From SAR202 cluster bacterium AC-409-J13_OGT_754m (GTDB lineage: Bacteria; Chloroflexota; Dehalococcoidia; Lucifugimonadales; GCA-2712585): DNA of 41,905 nucleotides. Made by a program: the position numbers and the translations under genes. Positions 19,252 through 29,551 of the stretch are shown here, in pieces. The notes beneath the pieces were generated by a model that made no database searches, had not been told where the DNA came from, and worked only from the letters and a program-made list of their open reading frames with translations. Positions within the stretch are counted from its first letter, which is position 1, and each line of letters starts with the position of its first letter. The DNA lies in contig VEXD01000006.1 of assembly GCA_009391235.1 (NCBI GenBank), forward strand, positions 1 through 41,905. Reading direction: 5' to 3'.

Positions 19252-20544
19252 GTGATCTCTATTAGCAGTATCCAATCAAGGGAAATACTCGATTCTCGAG
19301 GTAAGCCCACCATTGAAACGTTAGTTCGGCTGTCGGATGATTCTATCGGCAAAGCTGCAGTGCCATCAGGAGCCAGCACAGGCAGCAAGGAAGCGGTTGA
19401 ACTTAGAGACGGAGATCAAGCTCGCTTCATGGGGATGGGAGTATTAAAAGCGATAGACAATATTGATACCAAGATTGCCCCCATACTCAAGGGGCTTTCT
19501 CCATTTGACCAAATTGACTTAGATAAAAAATTAGTTGACCTAGACGGCACTGACAACAAATCAAATATCGGTGCTAACGCGATGTTATCTGTTTCACTTG
19601 GCATCTGTCATGCTGCAGCAGCTTCAATGAAAATACCCCTCTATAAATATCTATCTATTAAAGACGAGGTAACCCTTCCGGTTCCTATGTTCAACATCTT
19701 GAACGGAGGAGCTCATGCATTAAACTCCACAGATGTCCAAGAATTTCTGATAATGCCTTCTGGATTACCTACCTTCAGAGAAGCCATGCGTGCCGGAGTT
19801 GAAATTTACCAAGCCCTTAAAAGCCTTTTATTGGCTCGTGGCCTAAATACAAATGTGGGAGATGAAGGTGGTTTTGCGCCTACACTTGACTCGAATAGAA
19901 CTGCACTAGAAATAATCGTTGATTCGATAGAAAAAGCAGGCTATACCCCGGGAACAGATTGTTATCTAGGATTAGATGTAGCAGCCACAGGGCTTTTACA
20001 AAGGGGAAAGTACTATTTTCCTCGCGAAGACAGGCTGCTAACCTCTGATGAATTGATTAACCGTTATAAAAACTGGTCACTAGAATTTCCCCTCTTAAGT
20101 ATCGAAGATGGTCTATCAGAAGACGACTGGGACGGATGGTGCAAAATGTCGAGAGAGATTGGATCTACCGTGCAATTAGTAGGTGACGACATTTACACTA
20201 CTAACCCTAACCTTATAAATAAAGGCATAAGCCTAAGCGCTAGTAATGCCGTTCTGTTAAAGCCCAACCAGATTGGAACTTTGACTGAAACAATTGAAGC
20301 ATTTAAGATCGCCCGAGGGGCAGGGTGGGGAACAATATTAAGTCATCGTTCTGGTGAAACGGAAGATACGACAATTGCTGATTTATCCGTGGCTCTAAAC
20401 GTTGGCCAAATCAAAGCCGGAGCTCCTTGTCGATCAGAGAGAGTGGCTAAATACAATCGATTACTCATGATAGAAAAGGAAATAGGAAACAAAGCCATTT
20501 ACTCAGGAATAGAAGCATATAATCATGTACGAGGTGAGGGATGA
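19252..20544 (+). CDS. eno: Enolase
   Basis: GTG start; REILDSRGKPTIE, VPSGASTGSKEAVELRDGD, LKPNQIGTLTETIEAF, SHRSGETEDTTIADL. Confidence 0.97.
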   Translation: MISISSIQSREILDSRGKPTIETLVRLSDDSIGKAAVPSGASTGSKEAVELRDGDQARFMGMGVLKAIDNIDTKIAPILKGLSPFDQIDLDKKLVDLDGTDNKSNIGANAMLSVSLGICHAAAASMKIPLYKYLSIKDEVTLPVPMFNILNGGAHALNSTDVQEFLIMPSGLPTFREAMRAGVEIYQALKSLLLARGLNTNVGDEGGFAPTLDSNRTALEIIVDSIEKAGYTPGTDCYLGLDVAATGLLQRGKYYFPREDRLLTSDELINRYKNWSLEFPLLSIEDGLSEDDWDGWCKMSREIGSTVQLVGDDIYTTNPNLINKGISLSASNAVLLKPNQIGTLTETIEAFKIARGAGWGTILSHRSGETEDTTIADLSVALNVGQIKAGAPCRSERVAKYNRLLMIEKEIGNKAIYSGIEAYNHVRGEG

Positions 20545-21554
20545 GCATAAAAGTCGGCATTAATGGATTTGGCAGAATAGGGCGTCAATTCCTGCGAGCA
20601 TCTCTAGAGCGTCATCCAGGCAAACTCGACGTCGTCGCAATAAACGATCTAGCCAACTCAGAAACCAATGCCCATCTTTTCAAATACGATACGAATTATG
20701 GAAAATTCCCTGGCACAGTAGAAGTTGATAACAATTCTCTCATTATAAACAACAAATCCTTAACCACATTTTCTGAACGAAATCCATCAGAAATTCCTTG
20801 GAATACAGTTGGGGTTGACTTGGTAATAGAATCTACAGGTGTATTCACCAATGCAGAAAAGGCAGCCGCACATTTAGAAGGTGGTGCTAAAAAGGTGATT
20901 ATATCAGCACCAGCTAACGGAGAAGATATAACTATAGTCATGGGAGTAAATGACAACAAGTACGATCCCAAATCTCATAACATAATATCTAATGCATCAT
21001 GCACTACAAACTGCTTTGCTCCCATGGTTAAGGTTCTTCACCAGGCTTTCGGTATAAAGTATGGCCTAATGTCGACCATACATGCATACACCAATGATCA
21101 GAAAGTATTGGACGTTGCTCATGAAGATCTTAGACGATCAAGATCTGCGGCTATGAACATAATCCCAACCAGTACAGGTGCAGCGAAAGCTGTTGGGTTA
21201 GTAATACCAGAATTACAAGGAAGACTACATGGGGTCGCATTCAGAGTGCCAACGAGCACCGTTTCGGCGACCGACTTTACAGCACTCCTGGACACAAAGG
21301 TTTCGGTCGAACAAGTCAATCAGGTATTCAAACAAGCAGCGGAGGGACCACTTAACGGTATTTTAGAATATTGCACCGATCCTTTAGTAAGCAGTGATTT
21401 TAAAAGTAACTCTCACAGCTGTATTTTTGACTCCCTCTCCACCATAACAATGGAAGGGGAAATGGTCAAAATACTAGGATGGTACGATAACGAATGGGGA
21501 TATGCGTGCCGAACAGCCGACCTTGGAGCTTTTTTAGTAGAAAAAGGCATCTAG
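20541..21554 (+). CDS. gap: Type I glyceraldehyde-3-phosphate dehydrogenase
   Basis: VGINGFGRIGRQFLRA, SNASCTTNCFAP, GWYDNEWGYACR; ATG overlaps the eno TGA. Confidence 0.97.
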   Translation: MSIKVGINGFGRIGRQFLRASLERHPGKLDVVAINDLANSETNAHLFKYDTNYGKFPGTVEVDNNSLIINNKSLTTFSERNPSEIPWNTVGVDLVIESTGVFTNAEKAAAHLEGGAKKVIISAPANGEDITIVMGVNDNKYDPKSHNIISNASCTTNCFAPMVKVLHQAFGIKYGLMSTIHAYTNDQKVLDVAHEDLRRSRSAAMNIIPTSTGAAKAVGLVIPELQGRLHGVAFRVPTSTVSATDFTALLDTKVSVEQVNQVFKQAAEGPLNGILEYCTDPLVSSDFKSNSHSCIFDSLSTITMEGEMVKILGWYDNEWGYACRTADLGAFLVEKGI

Positions 21555-21573
21555 CCAGTTTTAGAGGCGCAGC

Positions 21574-24500
21574 TTGAATAGCATATCTTTAAGGTCCTTA
21601 ATTAAGGATTTAATTAATCACCGCATTATCCTATCCATATCAGCTATCATGTTAGTAGCCTTAGGTATAAGGCTATATGGAATAAATTGGGATCAAGGAC
21701 ACGGGTTCCATCCAGATGAAAGGTCCCTTTACATGCAAGCTGACTGTATGTATCGCATCCTTACACACCACTCTACATATAATGATTGTGCCATCTTTGG
21801 AGACTTTCCCAATATTAATCCTGGTATACCTACGATTGGAATATTCTTTGATGCAACCCGAAGTCCTCTAAACCCACATTGGTTTCCGCTAGGCAGTATT
21901 TTTATATATCTCATCGTTTTTATAAGGCTCTTAATTAGCCCATTTGCAGACTTATCTTCATTAGACATGCGCTATGTAGGACGCACATTGTCGTCTATTG
22001 CAGATGTCGGCTCCATATATCTTATCTTTATTTTGGGCAGAAGAATGTTTAGTCAAAACGTGGGGTTATTAGCTGCCTTTTTCATATCCATAGCGGTAGT
22101 TCATATCCAAAATAGCCACTTCTATCGTCCCGAAACCTTCATAGTTCTTTTCGTATTAATATCATATTGGTTTATGCTAAACGTAATAGAGTATCGCAGG
22201 TGGAGAGACTGGTCCCTATTAGGATTATCAGTAGGTATTACATTTGCCACCAAAGTAAGTGTGCTCCCTTTACTACTCCCATTATCCCTAACATATTTTT
22301 TCAGCGTTTTCAGACAAAATGATAAGTCAGAGAATCTATTTGATTCGGCTCAGTACGCCATAGTGGGAGCAGTTATAGCTTTAGCTACATTTACACTTCT
22401 TACACCATACGCATTCATAGATATAGCTGAATTCATTGCAGATAACACATGGGAAGCGGAGATCGCTAGAACAGCGGGGAAAATGCCATATACCATACAA
22501 TACATTGGTTCCATCCCATTCGTGTATGAATTAAAACATAGCTTTTTTTGGGCCCTTGGAATTCCTTTGGGAATCGCTGCTATTGGCGGTGTGCTATATG
22601 CCTCGGTCAACACCTTAAAAGGATCTCCTAGCTGGAAAACAGATATATTAGTTTTGTCATGGGTATTACCAAATTTTTTCCTTGTAGGTCTATTTTTCGA
22701 AGTTAAATTTCTACGATACCTTTTCCCGATAATGCCATTCATAATCTTGTTGGCAGCTCGTTTAATTCTAGTGATATATGACAAAGCTAGAACATTATCG
22801 GCCTCAGAAAAAACCTGCCCTTCCAAATTGCCCATGTTGTCATTATTCAAAAGTCACACCCCCCATCTGACTGTTGTTGGAATTACCTTAATTGTGACCG
22901 CCTCTCTCTTGTACTGTATAAGCTTCTTGTCAATATATTCCAAACCCCATCCTGCAATCGCCGCATCCGAGTGGATAAACGAAAACGTCGGTCCAGGCAC
23001 TATTATGCTCACTGATAATCATTGGACTGAAGGGGTTCCAAATCTCCATCGATATAACGAACGCCAGATACCAATATTTGAAGATGACGACATTAAAAAA
23101 ATGCGAATTCTCTCTAACAATCTGTCTCACGCACAATACATTATTTTTTACAGCAATTTCACATATGGAAGCATCAATCGAGTGCCAGAAAGATTTCCGC
23201 TAAGTTCCAACTATTATCGCAAACTTTTCTCAGGTGAATTAGGTTATGAATTCGAAAAGTCATTCACTTCTTACCCCAGTTTATTAGGAATTTCTTTGAA
23301 AAATGACATATTCAATCGAGCTAATTTGCCAGAACCCAAACAAATGCACAAATCACTTCAACCTGGTTTTGTTATAAATCTAGGCTATGCAGACGATAAC
23401 GTAGCTAATTATGACCACCCAACAGTGATGATATTTAAAAACACGCGTTTGTTGTCAAAAGAACAACTCACATCAAAGCTTACATTGTTGGATGACTCAA
23501 GATTGCCAATCGGTTTAATGTTAGAGCCAAATGAATTGATACTACAGCAAGATGGAGGAACTTGGTCCCAAATCATAGACACCAAAGGTTGGACCAACAA
23601 GGTTCCGCTTCTTGTATGGCTTCTAGTAATAGAAGTTTTATGGCTCGCTTCTTTGCCATTAGCATTTTTTGTTTTTCGATCTTTGCCTGATCGAGGGATT
23701 ATGCTGGCCAAACTTCTAGGCATATTAGTAGCAAGTTACATAGCGTGGCTATTGGCAAGCCTTCATTGGTTAGAATTCTCCCGAACGTCCATGTTGATCG
23801 GTCTGATATGCCTGGCGAGTCTCTCAAGCTTAGTAATGCTCAAAGCTGGCAACCAATTTTTAAGCTTCCTCCGCAAACACTGGAAATTGCTCGCAATAGG
23901 TGAAGCTATATTCCTATTAGCCTTTTTATCCTTTATCTGGGTTCGTATGGCGAACCCAGATCTCTGGCATTTCGCTAGAGGAGGAGAAAAGCCAATGGAT
24001 CTAGCATATATCAATGCAATTCTGCGTTCTTCATACATGCCTCCATTTGATCCTTGGTTTTCAGGAGGATATCTCAATTACTATTATTGGGGCCATTTTA
24101 TTGTAGCTAATTTCGTAAAATTTACAGGTATTACCACTTCCGTTGCATACAATTTAGCTATCCCCACATTTTTCGCTCTTACAGTTCTAGGTGCATATTC
24201 CCTAGTATTCAACATATCCGAGGGCATTAGAAGAACCACTTCACGCGTTACCTCATGCAATATTTCTTCTATGAAAACCCCCATTATTGCTGGAATCTTT
24301 GGTGGAACTTTCGTAGCTATATTAGGAAATTTAGATGGTATATTTCAGGCCTCTGAATCTCTTTGGAATAACCTGCATAATAACCAAGGTTATCTAGAAT
24401 TTGATTTTTGGCAAAGCAGCCGAATGATCCCTGAGCTTACTGATTTAAAACCTTCGTTCCTAACATTTTGGATGGAAGAGAGGTTAGTGCATGCTTCAAG

Positions 24501-26112
24501 TGGTTTCTGTGGCTATGGGCTGAGGTTAGACAACACATGTCCTGACATTTCCCCCCATATAACAGAATTCCCATTTTTTAGTTTTCTATTCGCAGACCTT
24601 CACGCACACGTAATGGCAATACCCTTTACCTTGCTCGCCTTAGGATTAGGGCTTTCATTAATGTTAGGCCTGCAAAATGAAAGCAAAATATGGATGTTCA
24701 TAACAAGTACTTTCCTAGCTTTAGCATTAGGATCTCTTTGGGCTATAAACAGCTGGGACTATCCTGTTTACATACTAGCTACTACTGTGTTTATGGTATT
24801 AGGAATACCAATAATGTTAAGAAGGCCGTTTTTCCCAAACAAGGCATTGATTACAGTTGGATTTGCGGTTTTCATACTCTTATTGAGCATGTTGGCATTC
24901 CTTCCATTCCATTTGAGTTATGAAACGTTTGGAACAACTATAAAGGCATCCAAGTGGCAAACACCGTTATTTAACTATCTACAGATACACGGACTTTTTA
25001 TTTTTATATTGCTGACTTTCCTTCTGTACCATACCTGGAATCGCTTGTTATTAAATATGTCGCGAATTAAAACTCTTATTAAGACTTCTGCCGCACCAAT
25101 AAAGGCTCAAATTAATCAGTTCGAAGGTAAATTTACATCCGCGACTTTCATAACGATTTTGTGGACAATCGTTATGACCTATATGATTATTAGTGGATAT
25201 AAAACAGGAGCATTCCTAACAATGTTGTTAGGATTAACCACCCTGGCCATATCAGAAGAATTACGTCACTATAACAAATCCTCACCATATATCCTTTTTA
25301 TAATCTCATTGGCCGGACTTTCATTCGCTATTGGCATAGGCGTGGAATTTGTAAGAGTGGGTGATGATATTGGCAGAATGAACACCCTCTTCAAATTTTA
25401 TTTGAGTAGTTGGGTTCTGATGGGATTATCATCCGCATCCGCCCTCTGGTACTTATATCATATGAAGTTTTTCCAAATAAGAAAATGGAAGTCTGCAGCT
25501 CATGTAAATGTTGTAACTAAAACCACCTGGATGACTATACTCTCAATATTATTTATTTCATCATTGATATATCCAATTTGGGGGACTAAAGCCAGAATCG
25601 CCGATCGATTTGATAGTAATCAAATAACTCTCAACGGAGAATCGTTTATGACAGACGTTATTCATTGGGAAAATGACACTCCAATGGTGCTTCAATCGGA
25701 TTATGATGCCATCCAATGGTTACGTAATAACGTTAAGGGGTCGCCTACTATATTGGAAGCGCAAACCGATCAATATCGTTGGGGTTCTAGAATATCAGTT
25801 TATACTGGTCTCCCAACCGTATTGGGTTGGCCGTGGCATCAAGAACAGCAACGCAGGGACTATGCTTATACCGTTCGTGAAAGAGCGAATGATATATCTT
25901 TGGCCTTTTCTACCCCAGACTCAAGACAAAAGCTTAAAATAATTGACAAGTATTCCATTAAATACATAATCGTTGGTCAACTAGAAAAAATCCTATACCC
26001 AACCCAAGGAATAGAAGGATTCCAATTTATGTTGGATCAAGGAACTTTGGAGATTTCATACAGTGACCATGAAACCACTATCTACCAAGTGGTTGAGGTT
26101 CCTATTTCTTGA
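21574..26112 (+). CDS. Giant membrane protein: N-terminal GT39/PMT-like glycosyltransferase plus C-terminal DUF2298 (Chlor_Arch_YYY-type)
   Basis: 1512 aa, TTG start; N-terminus GHGFHPDERSLYMQAD...SLDMRYVGRTLSSIADVGSIYLIF (GT39-like); C-terminus FDPWFSGGYLNYYYWGHFIVANFVK (YYY motif) and REFPFF..LFADLHAHVMAIPF-like region. Confidence 0.88.
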   Translation: MNSISLRSLIKDLINHRIILSISAIMLVALGIRLYGINWDQGHGFHPDERSLYMQADCMYRILTHHSTYNDCAIFGDFPNINPGIPTIGIFFDATRSPLNPHWFPLGSIFIYLIVFIRLLISPFADLSSLDMRYVGRTLSSIADVGSIYLIFILGRRMFSQNVGLLAAFFISIAVVHIQNSHFYRPETFIVLFVLISYWFMLNVIEYRRWRDWSLLGLSVGITFATKVSVLPLLLPLSLTYFFSVFRQNDKSENLFDSAQYAIVGAVIALATFTLLTPYAFIDIAEFIADNTWEAEIARTAGKMPYTIQYIGSIPFVYELKHSFFWALGIPLGIAAIGGVLYASVNTLKGSPSWKTDILVLSWVLPNFFLVGLFFEVKFLRYLFPIMPFIILLAARLILVIYDKARTLSASEKTCPSKLPMLSLFKSHTPHLTVVGITLIVTASLLYCISFLSIYSKPHPAIAASEWINENVGPGTIMLTDNHWTEGVPNLHRYNERQIPIFEDDDIKKMRILSNNLSHAQYIIFYSNFTYGSINRVPERFPLSSNYYRKLFSGELGYEFEKSFTSYPSLLGISLKNDIFNRANLPEPKQMHKSLQPGFVINLGYADDNVANYDHPTVMIFKNTRLLSKEQLTSKLTLLDDSRLPIGLMLEPNELILQQDGGTWSQIIDTKGWTNKVPLLVWLLVIEVLWLASLPLAFFVFRSLPDRGIMLAKLLGILVASYIAWLLASLHWLEFSRTSMLIGLICLASLSSLVMLKAGNQFLSFLRKHWKLLAIGEAIFLLAFLSFIWVRMANPDLWHFARGGEKPMDLAYINAILRSSYMPPFDPWFSGGYLNYYYWGHFIVANFVKFTGITTSVAYNLAIPTFFALTVLGAYSLVFNISEGIRRTTSRVTSCNISSMKTPIIAGIFGGTFVAILGNLDGIFQASESLWNNLHNNQGYLEFDFWQSSRMIPELTDLKPSFLTFWMEERLVHASSGFCGYGLRLDNTCPDISPHITEFPFFSFLFADLHAHVMAIPFTLLALGLGLSLMLGLQNESKIWMFITSTFLALALGSLWAINSWDYPVYILATTVFMVLGIPIMLRRPFFPNKALITVGFAVFILLLSMLAFLPFHLSYETFGTTIKASKWQTPLFNYLQIHGLFIFILLTFLLYHTWNRLLLNMSRIKTLIKTSAAPIKAQINQFEGKFTSATFITILWTIVMTYMIISGYKTGAFLTMLLGLTTLAISEELRHYNKSSPYILFIISLAGLSFAIGIGVEFVRVGDDIGRMNTLFKFYLSSWVLMGLSSASALWYLYHMKFFQIRKWKSAAHVNVVTKTTWMTILSILFISSLIYPIWGTKARIADRFDSNQITLNGESFMTDVIHWENDTPMVLQSDYDAIQWLRNNVKGSPTILEAQTDQYRWGSRISVYTGLPTVLGWPWHQEQQRRDYAYTVRERANDISLAFSTPDSRQKLKIIDKYSIKYIIVGQLEKILYPTQGIEGFQFMLDQGTLEISYSDHETTIYQVVEVPIS

Positions 26113-26138
26113 CGTTAGGAATAAAATAAAGGAAAACT

Positions 26139-27275
26139 ATGGCCTATAAATTAGTATGCATCGACTGTCTCCAGGAACACGATAGTAGCAAATATCGCTT
26201 ACTATGTGAGTCCTGTAATGGATTACTTGATACTAAATATGACAGCATTAAGCCAGAGAAAGATCCAATACTATCTGACGGAAAAGGTATAGCTAGATAC
26301 CTAGCAATACTACCTATTAATAACCCGAGCAACCTGATAACAATGGGTGAGGGTGACACCCCTATAGTGCAACTGAATCACATTGCCAAGCTACTAAAAT
26401 TACCTAATTTATTTTCTAAACTCGAGTACCTCAATCCAACAGGATCATTTAAAGACCGTGGGAACGCAGTGCAGGTTTCGGTTCTTAAAGACCTAGGCAT
26501 TACTGAAATTGCAGATCCAACTGGTGGGAATGCCGGACATTCTTTTGCAGCTTACTGCGCAAGAGCCGGGATCAAATTCCATGGATTTGCTAATAAAGAC
26601 GGGCTATCTCAAAGTAAAATCCAAGCCATAATGCTTCATGGAACTCATATGCATTGGGTTGACAACACCCGAGAAGCGCGAGTTGAAGAAGCCAATCGTT
26701 TTTCTGAGGAAGCTGGAATCCCAAGAGTAAATTATGCTTTGAATATTTATTTCATTGAAGGTCTTAAAGTTATGGCATATGAAATAGCAGAGCAAATGAC
26801 CCCACTTCCCGATCACATTATTGTTCCATCCGGCAATGGGTCCATTATTCACGGTCTATGGAAAGGATTTAGTGAAATGTTAGAGAACGGACGTATCCCA
26901 AAAATTCCTCAATTGCATGCTGCTCAAACCGAAGAAACTCAACCTATTGTTGCAGCTTTTGAAGGACTTAAATGGACGCCGAAACTCGGCAAAGCTTTGA
27001 GTATAGCCAATGGTGTGGGGGTTCCTGAACCACCTCGCCTCAAAACACTTCTCGAAATATTTCAGGCTTCAGGGGGAATGCCAATTGCAGTCCCTGAACC
27101 AAAAATCAGTGCTTGGCAGAGAAAATTAGCTGAAACAGAAGGCATCTTTATTGAACCAACTTCCGCGCTAGTCTTCGGTGCATTGGAAAGATTAATCCAC
27201 ATTGAAGCAATAAAAACAACAGATCGAGTTTTGTTACCCCTAACAGGATTTGGAGCTAAAGAACCTATTCCGTAA
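26139..27275 (+). CDS. thrC: Threonine synthase
   Basis: Short Cys-containing N-terminus CIDCLQ...CESCNGLLD; MGEGDTPIVQL, NPTGSFKDRG, PTGGNAGHSFAAYCARAGI. Confidence 0.92.
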   Translation: MAYKLVCIDCLQEHDSSKYRLLCESCNGLLDTKYDSIKPEKDPILSDGKGIARYLAILPINNPSNLITMGEGDTPIVQLNHIAKLLKLPNLFSKLEYLNPTGSFKDRGNAVQVSVLKDLGITEIADPTGGNAGHSFAAYCARAGIKFHGFANKDGLSQSKIQAIMLHGTHMHWVDNTREARVEEANRFSEEAGIPRVNYALNIYFIEGLKVMAYEIAEQMTPLPDHIIVPSGNGSIIHGLWKGFSEMLENGRIPKIPQLHAAQTEETQPIVAAFEGLKWTPKLGKALSIANGVGVPEPPRLKTLLEIFQASGGMPIAVPEPKISAWQRKLAETEGIFIEPTSALVFGALERLIHIEAIKTTDRVLLPLTGFGAKEPIP

Positions 27276-27296
27276 TAATCCCACACTCGGAATAAA

Positions 27297-27653
27297 TTAA
27301 AGCTTTTGAGCACTATCCAGATTGTGGAAATATTTATAGTCCTGTCCCAGGCCCTCTACAATGGATACCTCATGGACAAAGACGTCCCTAACATCTATGC
27401 TCTGAGTTGCTCCTGTAGTTTCGACAATTGCTCCACCAATGGTCTTAAATCTTAGTCCAGCCTCTATGCTATCCATTTCAGAAAATTTCAACTCCAAACC
27501 CTCCACTAATAAATCCAAGTCTGTAAATAACCGGTGTCGTTTTAAATCACCGATTGCGTCTAACTCATGATACTTTAAGTAATAAAAAGTTTCCAGAAAA
27601 TCAACTTTAAGTTTAATTGAACATAAACTAAATCTACCTGTAAGTGCAGTATG
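27297..27653 (-). pseudogene. possible start-less gene remnant, faintly SnoaL/NTF2-like
   Basis: Frame stays open from the TAG at 27654-27656 to the stop at 27297: ..ALTGRFSLCSIKLKVDFLETFYYLKYHELDAIGDLKRHRLFTDLDLLVEGLELKFSEMDSIEAGLRFKTIGGAIVETTGATQSIDVRDVFVHEVSIVEGLGQDYKYFHNLDSAQKL. No ATG/GTG start; the ORF-track 73-aa version begins at an internal TTG (27518). Confidence 0.3.
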
Positions 27654-27731
27654 CTAATATGGTTCTCATATTATAAAAATCTGCTAAGCACTCCTTAATA
27701 TCTCAAGTATCCAAACAGATTCAAAAAACAC

Positions 27732-28952
27732 TTGAACAAAAATCGTCTTTTATTAGTTTTTCAAATACCAGCATACCGTTGGCTGTGGGCAAGTAGTTTT
27801 GCTAGTGCTACAGGCTTTATCCCAATGATGATGGCTCAGGGTTGGCTTCTTCTTTCTATAACAAACTCTCCTCTAATTGTAGGGCTTGCACCCGCATTAG
27901 GAAGCGCTGCGATGATGTTCTCCAGTCCATGGGGTGGAGTACTATCAGATCGATTAAATAGGCGTACCATACTTATATTTGCTCAAAGCACTATAACTTT
28001 AAGCGCTTTTTCATTGGGCATATTAACCATTCTTGGCCTCATAGAGGTTTGGCATATTTTGGTTGCGGCTGTTGTTGATGGGATTTCCCGTGGATTCCAA
28101 AACCCTGCTAGAAGCACACTAATGTTCGACTTAGTTGGACGCAATGCTTTGATTAATGCTGCCGCAGGGCAAATGATGTCCTTCCAGGTAGCCTCAATAT
28201 TAGGTCCCCTACTTGGCGGTATTATTATGAGTTCATTTGGAGTAGGTACACTATTTCTTTTGGTGGGGCTCTCCTTCTTAATAAGTGTTCTATTAATTTT
28301 TAGGGTTTCCAGCATGCCACCTAATTTACCACATGCCAAATCAGTTATAGCCAGCCTAAAGGAAGGATTATCCTTTGCAATTCATAACAAAGCCATAAGA
28401 ATAATATTGTGGACATTTTTCATTACACAAAGCCTAGCCTTCTCCACATGGACCATGTTTCCAGTAATCACCAGAGATAATTTGCAAGCCGGACCAATTG
28501 TATTAGGCCTCATATCCACTCTTCAGGGATGCGGTGGTGTAGCGGGGGGACTCATACTGTCTGGAATGGGTGATGTTAAAAATATCGGGCGATTATTTTT
28601 TGTTGCTTCTATAGCTTCAGGTTGCTTCATGATCCTATTTGCGCTCTCGAGAAATGTTTACCTCTCCCTCTTCCTAATTACATTGTCGGGTTTATGTGGT
28701 ACTACATTCATGATCCTATCTGGAACATTGATTCAAAAAATATCTCCTGAGGAAATGCGTGGTCGTCTAATGGGATTGCACAGTTTATTGATGAGCGGCA
28801 TAGGCCTAGGAGGCTTAATAATGGGGTCTATAGCAACATTATGGGGAGTCACCACAGCCATAATCTCTGGAAGCATCATAGTAACATCCAACGCAATTAC
28901 TATAATTCCCCAGTCCAGATACATAACTGAACGTAGCAATAAAACTTATTAA
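27732..28952 (+). CDS. MFS transporter (MFS_3-like)
   Basis: TTG start; PWGGVLSDRLNRRTILIFAQS, multi-TM, 406 aa. Confidence 0.92.
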   Translation: MNKNRLLLVFQIPAYRWLWASSFASATGFIPMMMAQGWLLLSITNSPLIVGLAPALGSAAMMFSSPWGGVLSDRLNRRTILIFAQSTITLSAFSLGILTILGLIEVWHILVAAVVDGISRGFQNPARSTLMFDLVGRNALINAAAGQMMSFQVASILGPLLGGIIMSSFGVGTLFLLVGLSFLISVLLIFRVSSMPPNLPHAKSVIASLKEGLSFAIHNKAIRIILWTFFITQSLAFSTWTMFPVITRDNLQAGPIVLGLISTLQGCGGVAGGLILSGMGDVKNIGRLFFVASIASGCFMILFALSRNVYLSLFLITLSGLCGTTFMILSGTLIQKISPEEMRGRLMGLHSLLMSGIGLGGLIMGSIATLWGVTTAIISGSIIVTSNAITIIPQSRYITERSNKTY

Positions 28953-29009
28953 TCCTGCTCCAACAATCAAAGTTCACTTCTATTATTCTGGTAGAATACT
29001 AACATCACA

Positions 29010-29237
29010 ATGTTGAGAGGTTTCGATATGAATAGAGGACCATTCTCTTGTTCAAAATGCTTAGGAACCACCTATAAGACCGGACAATTGCGCACCACCG
29101 GTTCTGGGATATCTCGTTTCTTAAACTTACAAAATCAGAAATATGCTACCGTATCTTGTAAGGGCTGTGGATACACAGAACTTTATAGGCTAGACGGATC
29201 CGGTATAGGCAATATCCTAGATATCTTTACTAATTAA
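29010..29237 (+). CDS. Zinc-ribbon nucleic-acid-binding-like protein (PF09855-like)
   Basis: FSCSKCLGTTYKTGQLRTTGSGISRFLNLQNQKYATVSCKGCGYTELYR; two CxxC pairs; likely starts at the internal MNRGPF. Confidence 0.8.
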   Translation: MLRGFDMNRGPFSCSKCLGTTYKTGQLRTTGSGISRFLNLQNQKYATVSCKGCGYTELYRLDGSGIGNILDIFTN

Positions 29238-29275
29238 TGCAGTCCTTTTAGATAAAAGGCTCACTTGAACTTAAC

Positions 29276-29539
29276 ATGGATATCAGCACGCTGTTAGGCG
29301 CACTTTTCCTTTATGCTGTCGCATTTGGGTTAGCCAATCTTCATATTCGCACAAAGAATCATAAAGATAAATCACGGGCTCACAGGACCAGAGATGTTTT
29401 ATTTATTCTTTTAGTCGGATTTTTTGTTTACGGAAGTCGATTACTTTATGAGGCTATTGGAACATGGCCGTCAATTTTAACCGGAGCTTCAATTTGGATA
29501 CCTATAGTTTGGTGGCTTTCTAAAAATAACAACCAATAA
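29276..29539 (+). CDS. small hypothetical membrane protein
   Basis: 87 aa with TM-like segments; plausible spacing after the preceding gene. Confidence 0.6.
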   Translation: MDISTLLGALFLYAVAFGLANLHIRTKNHKDKSRAHRTRDVLFILLVGFFVYGSRLLYEAIGTWPSILTGASIWIPIVWWLSKNNNQ

Positions 29540-29551
29540 AGCAAAGCACTA

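Noticed and set aside
22350-22850. 166-aa minus-strand ORF
   Set aside because: Antisense within the GT39/DUF2298 gene; no protein-family signal.
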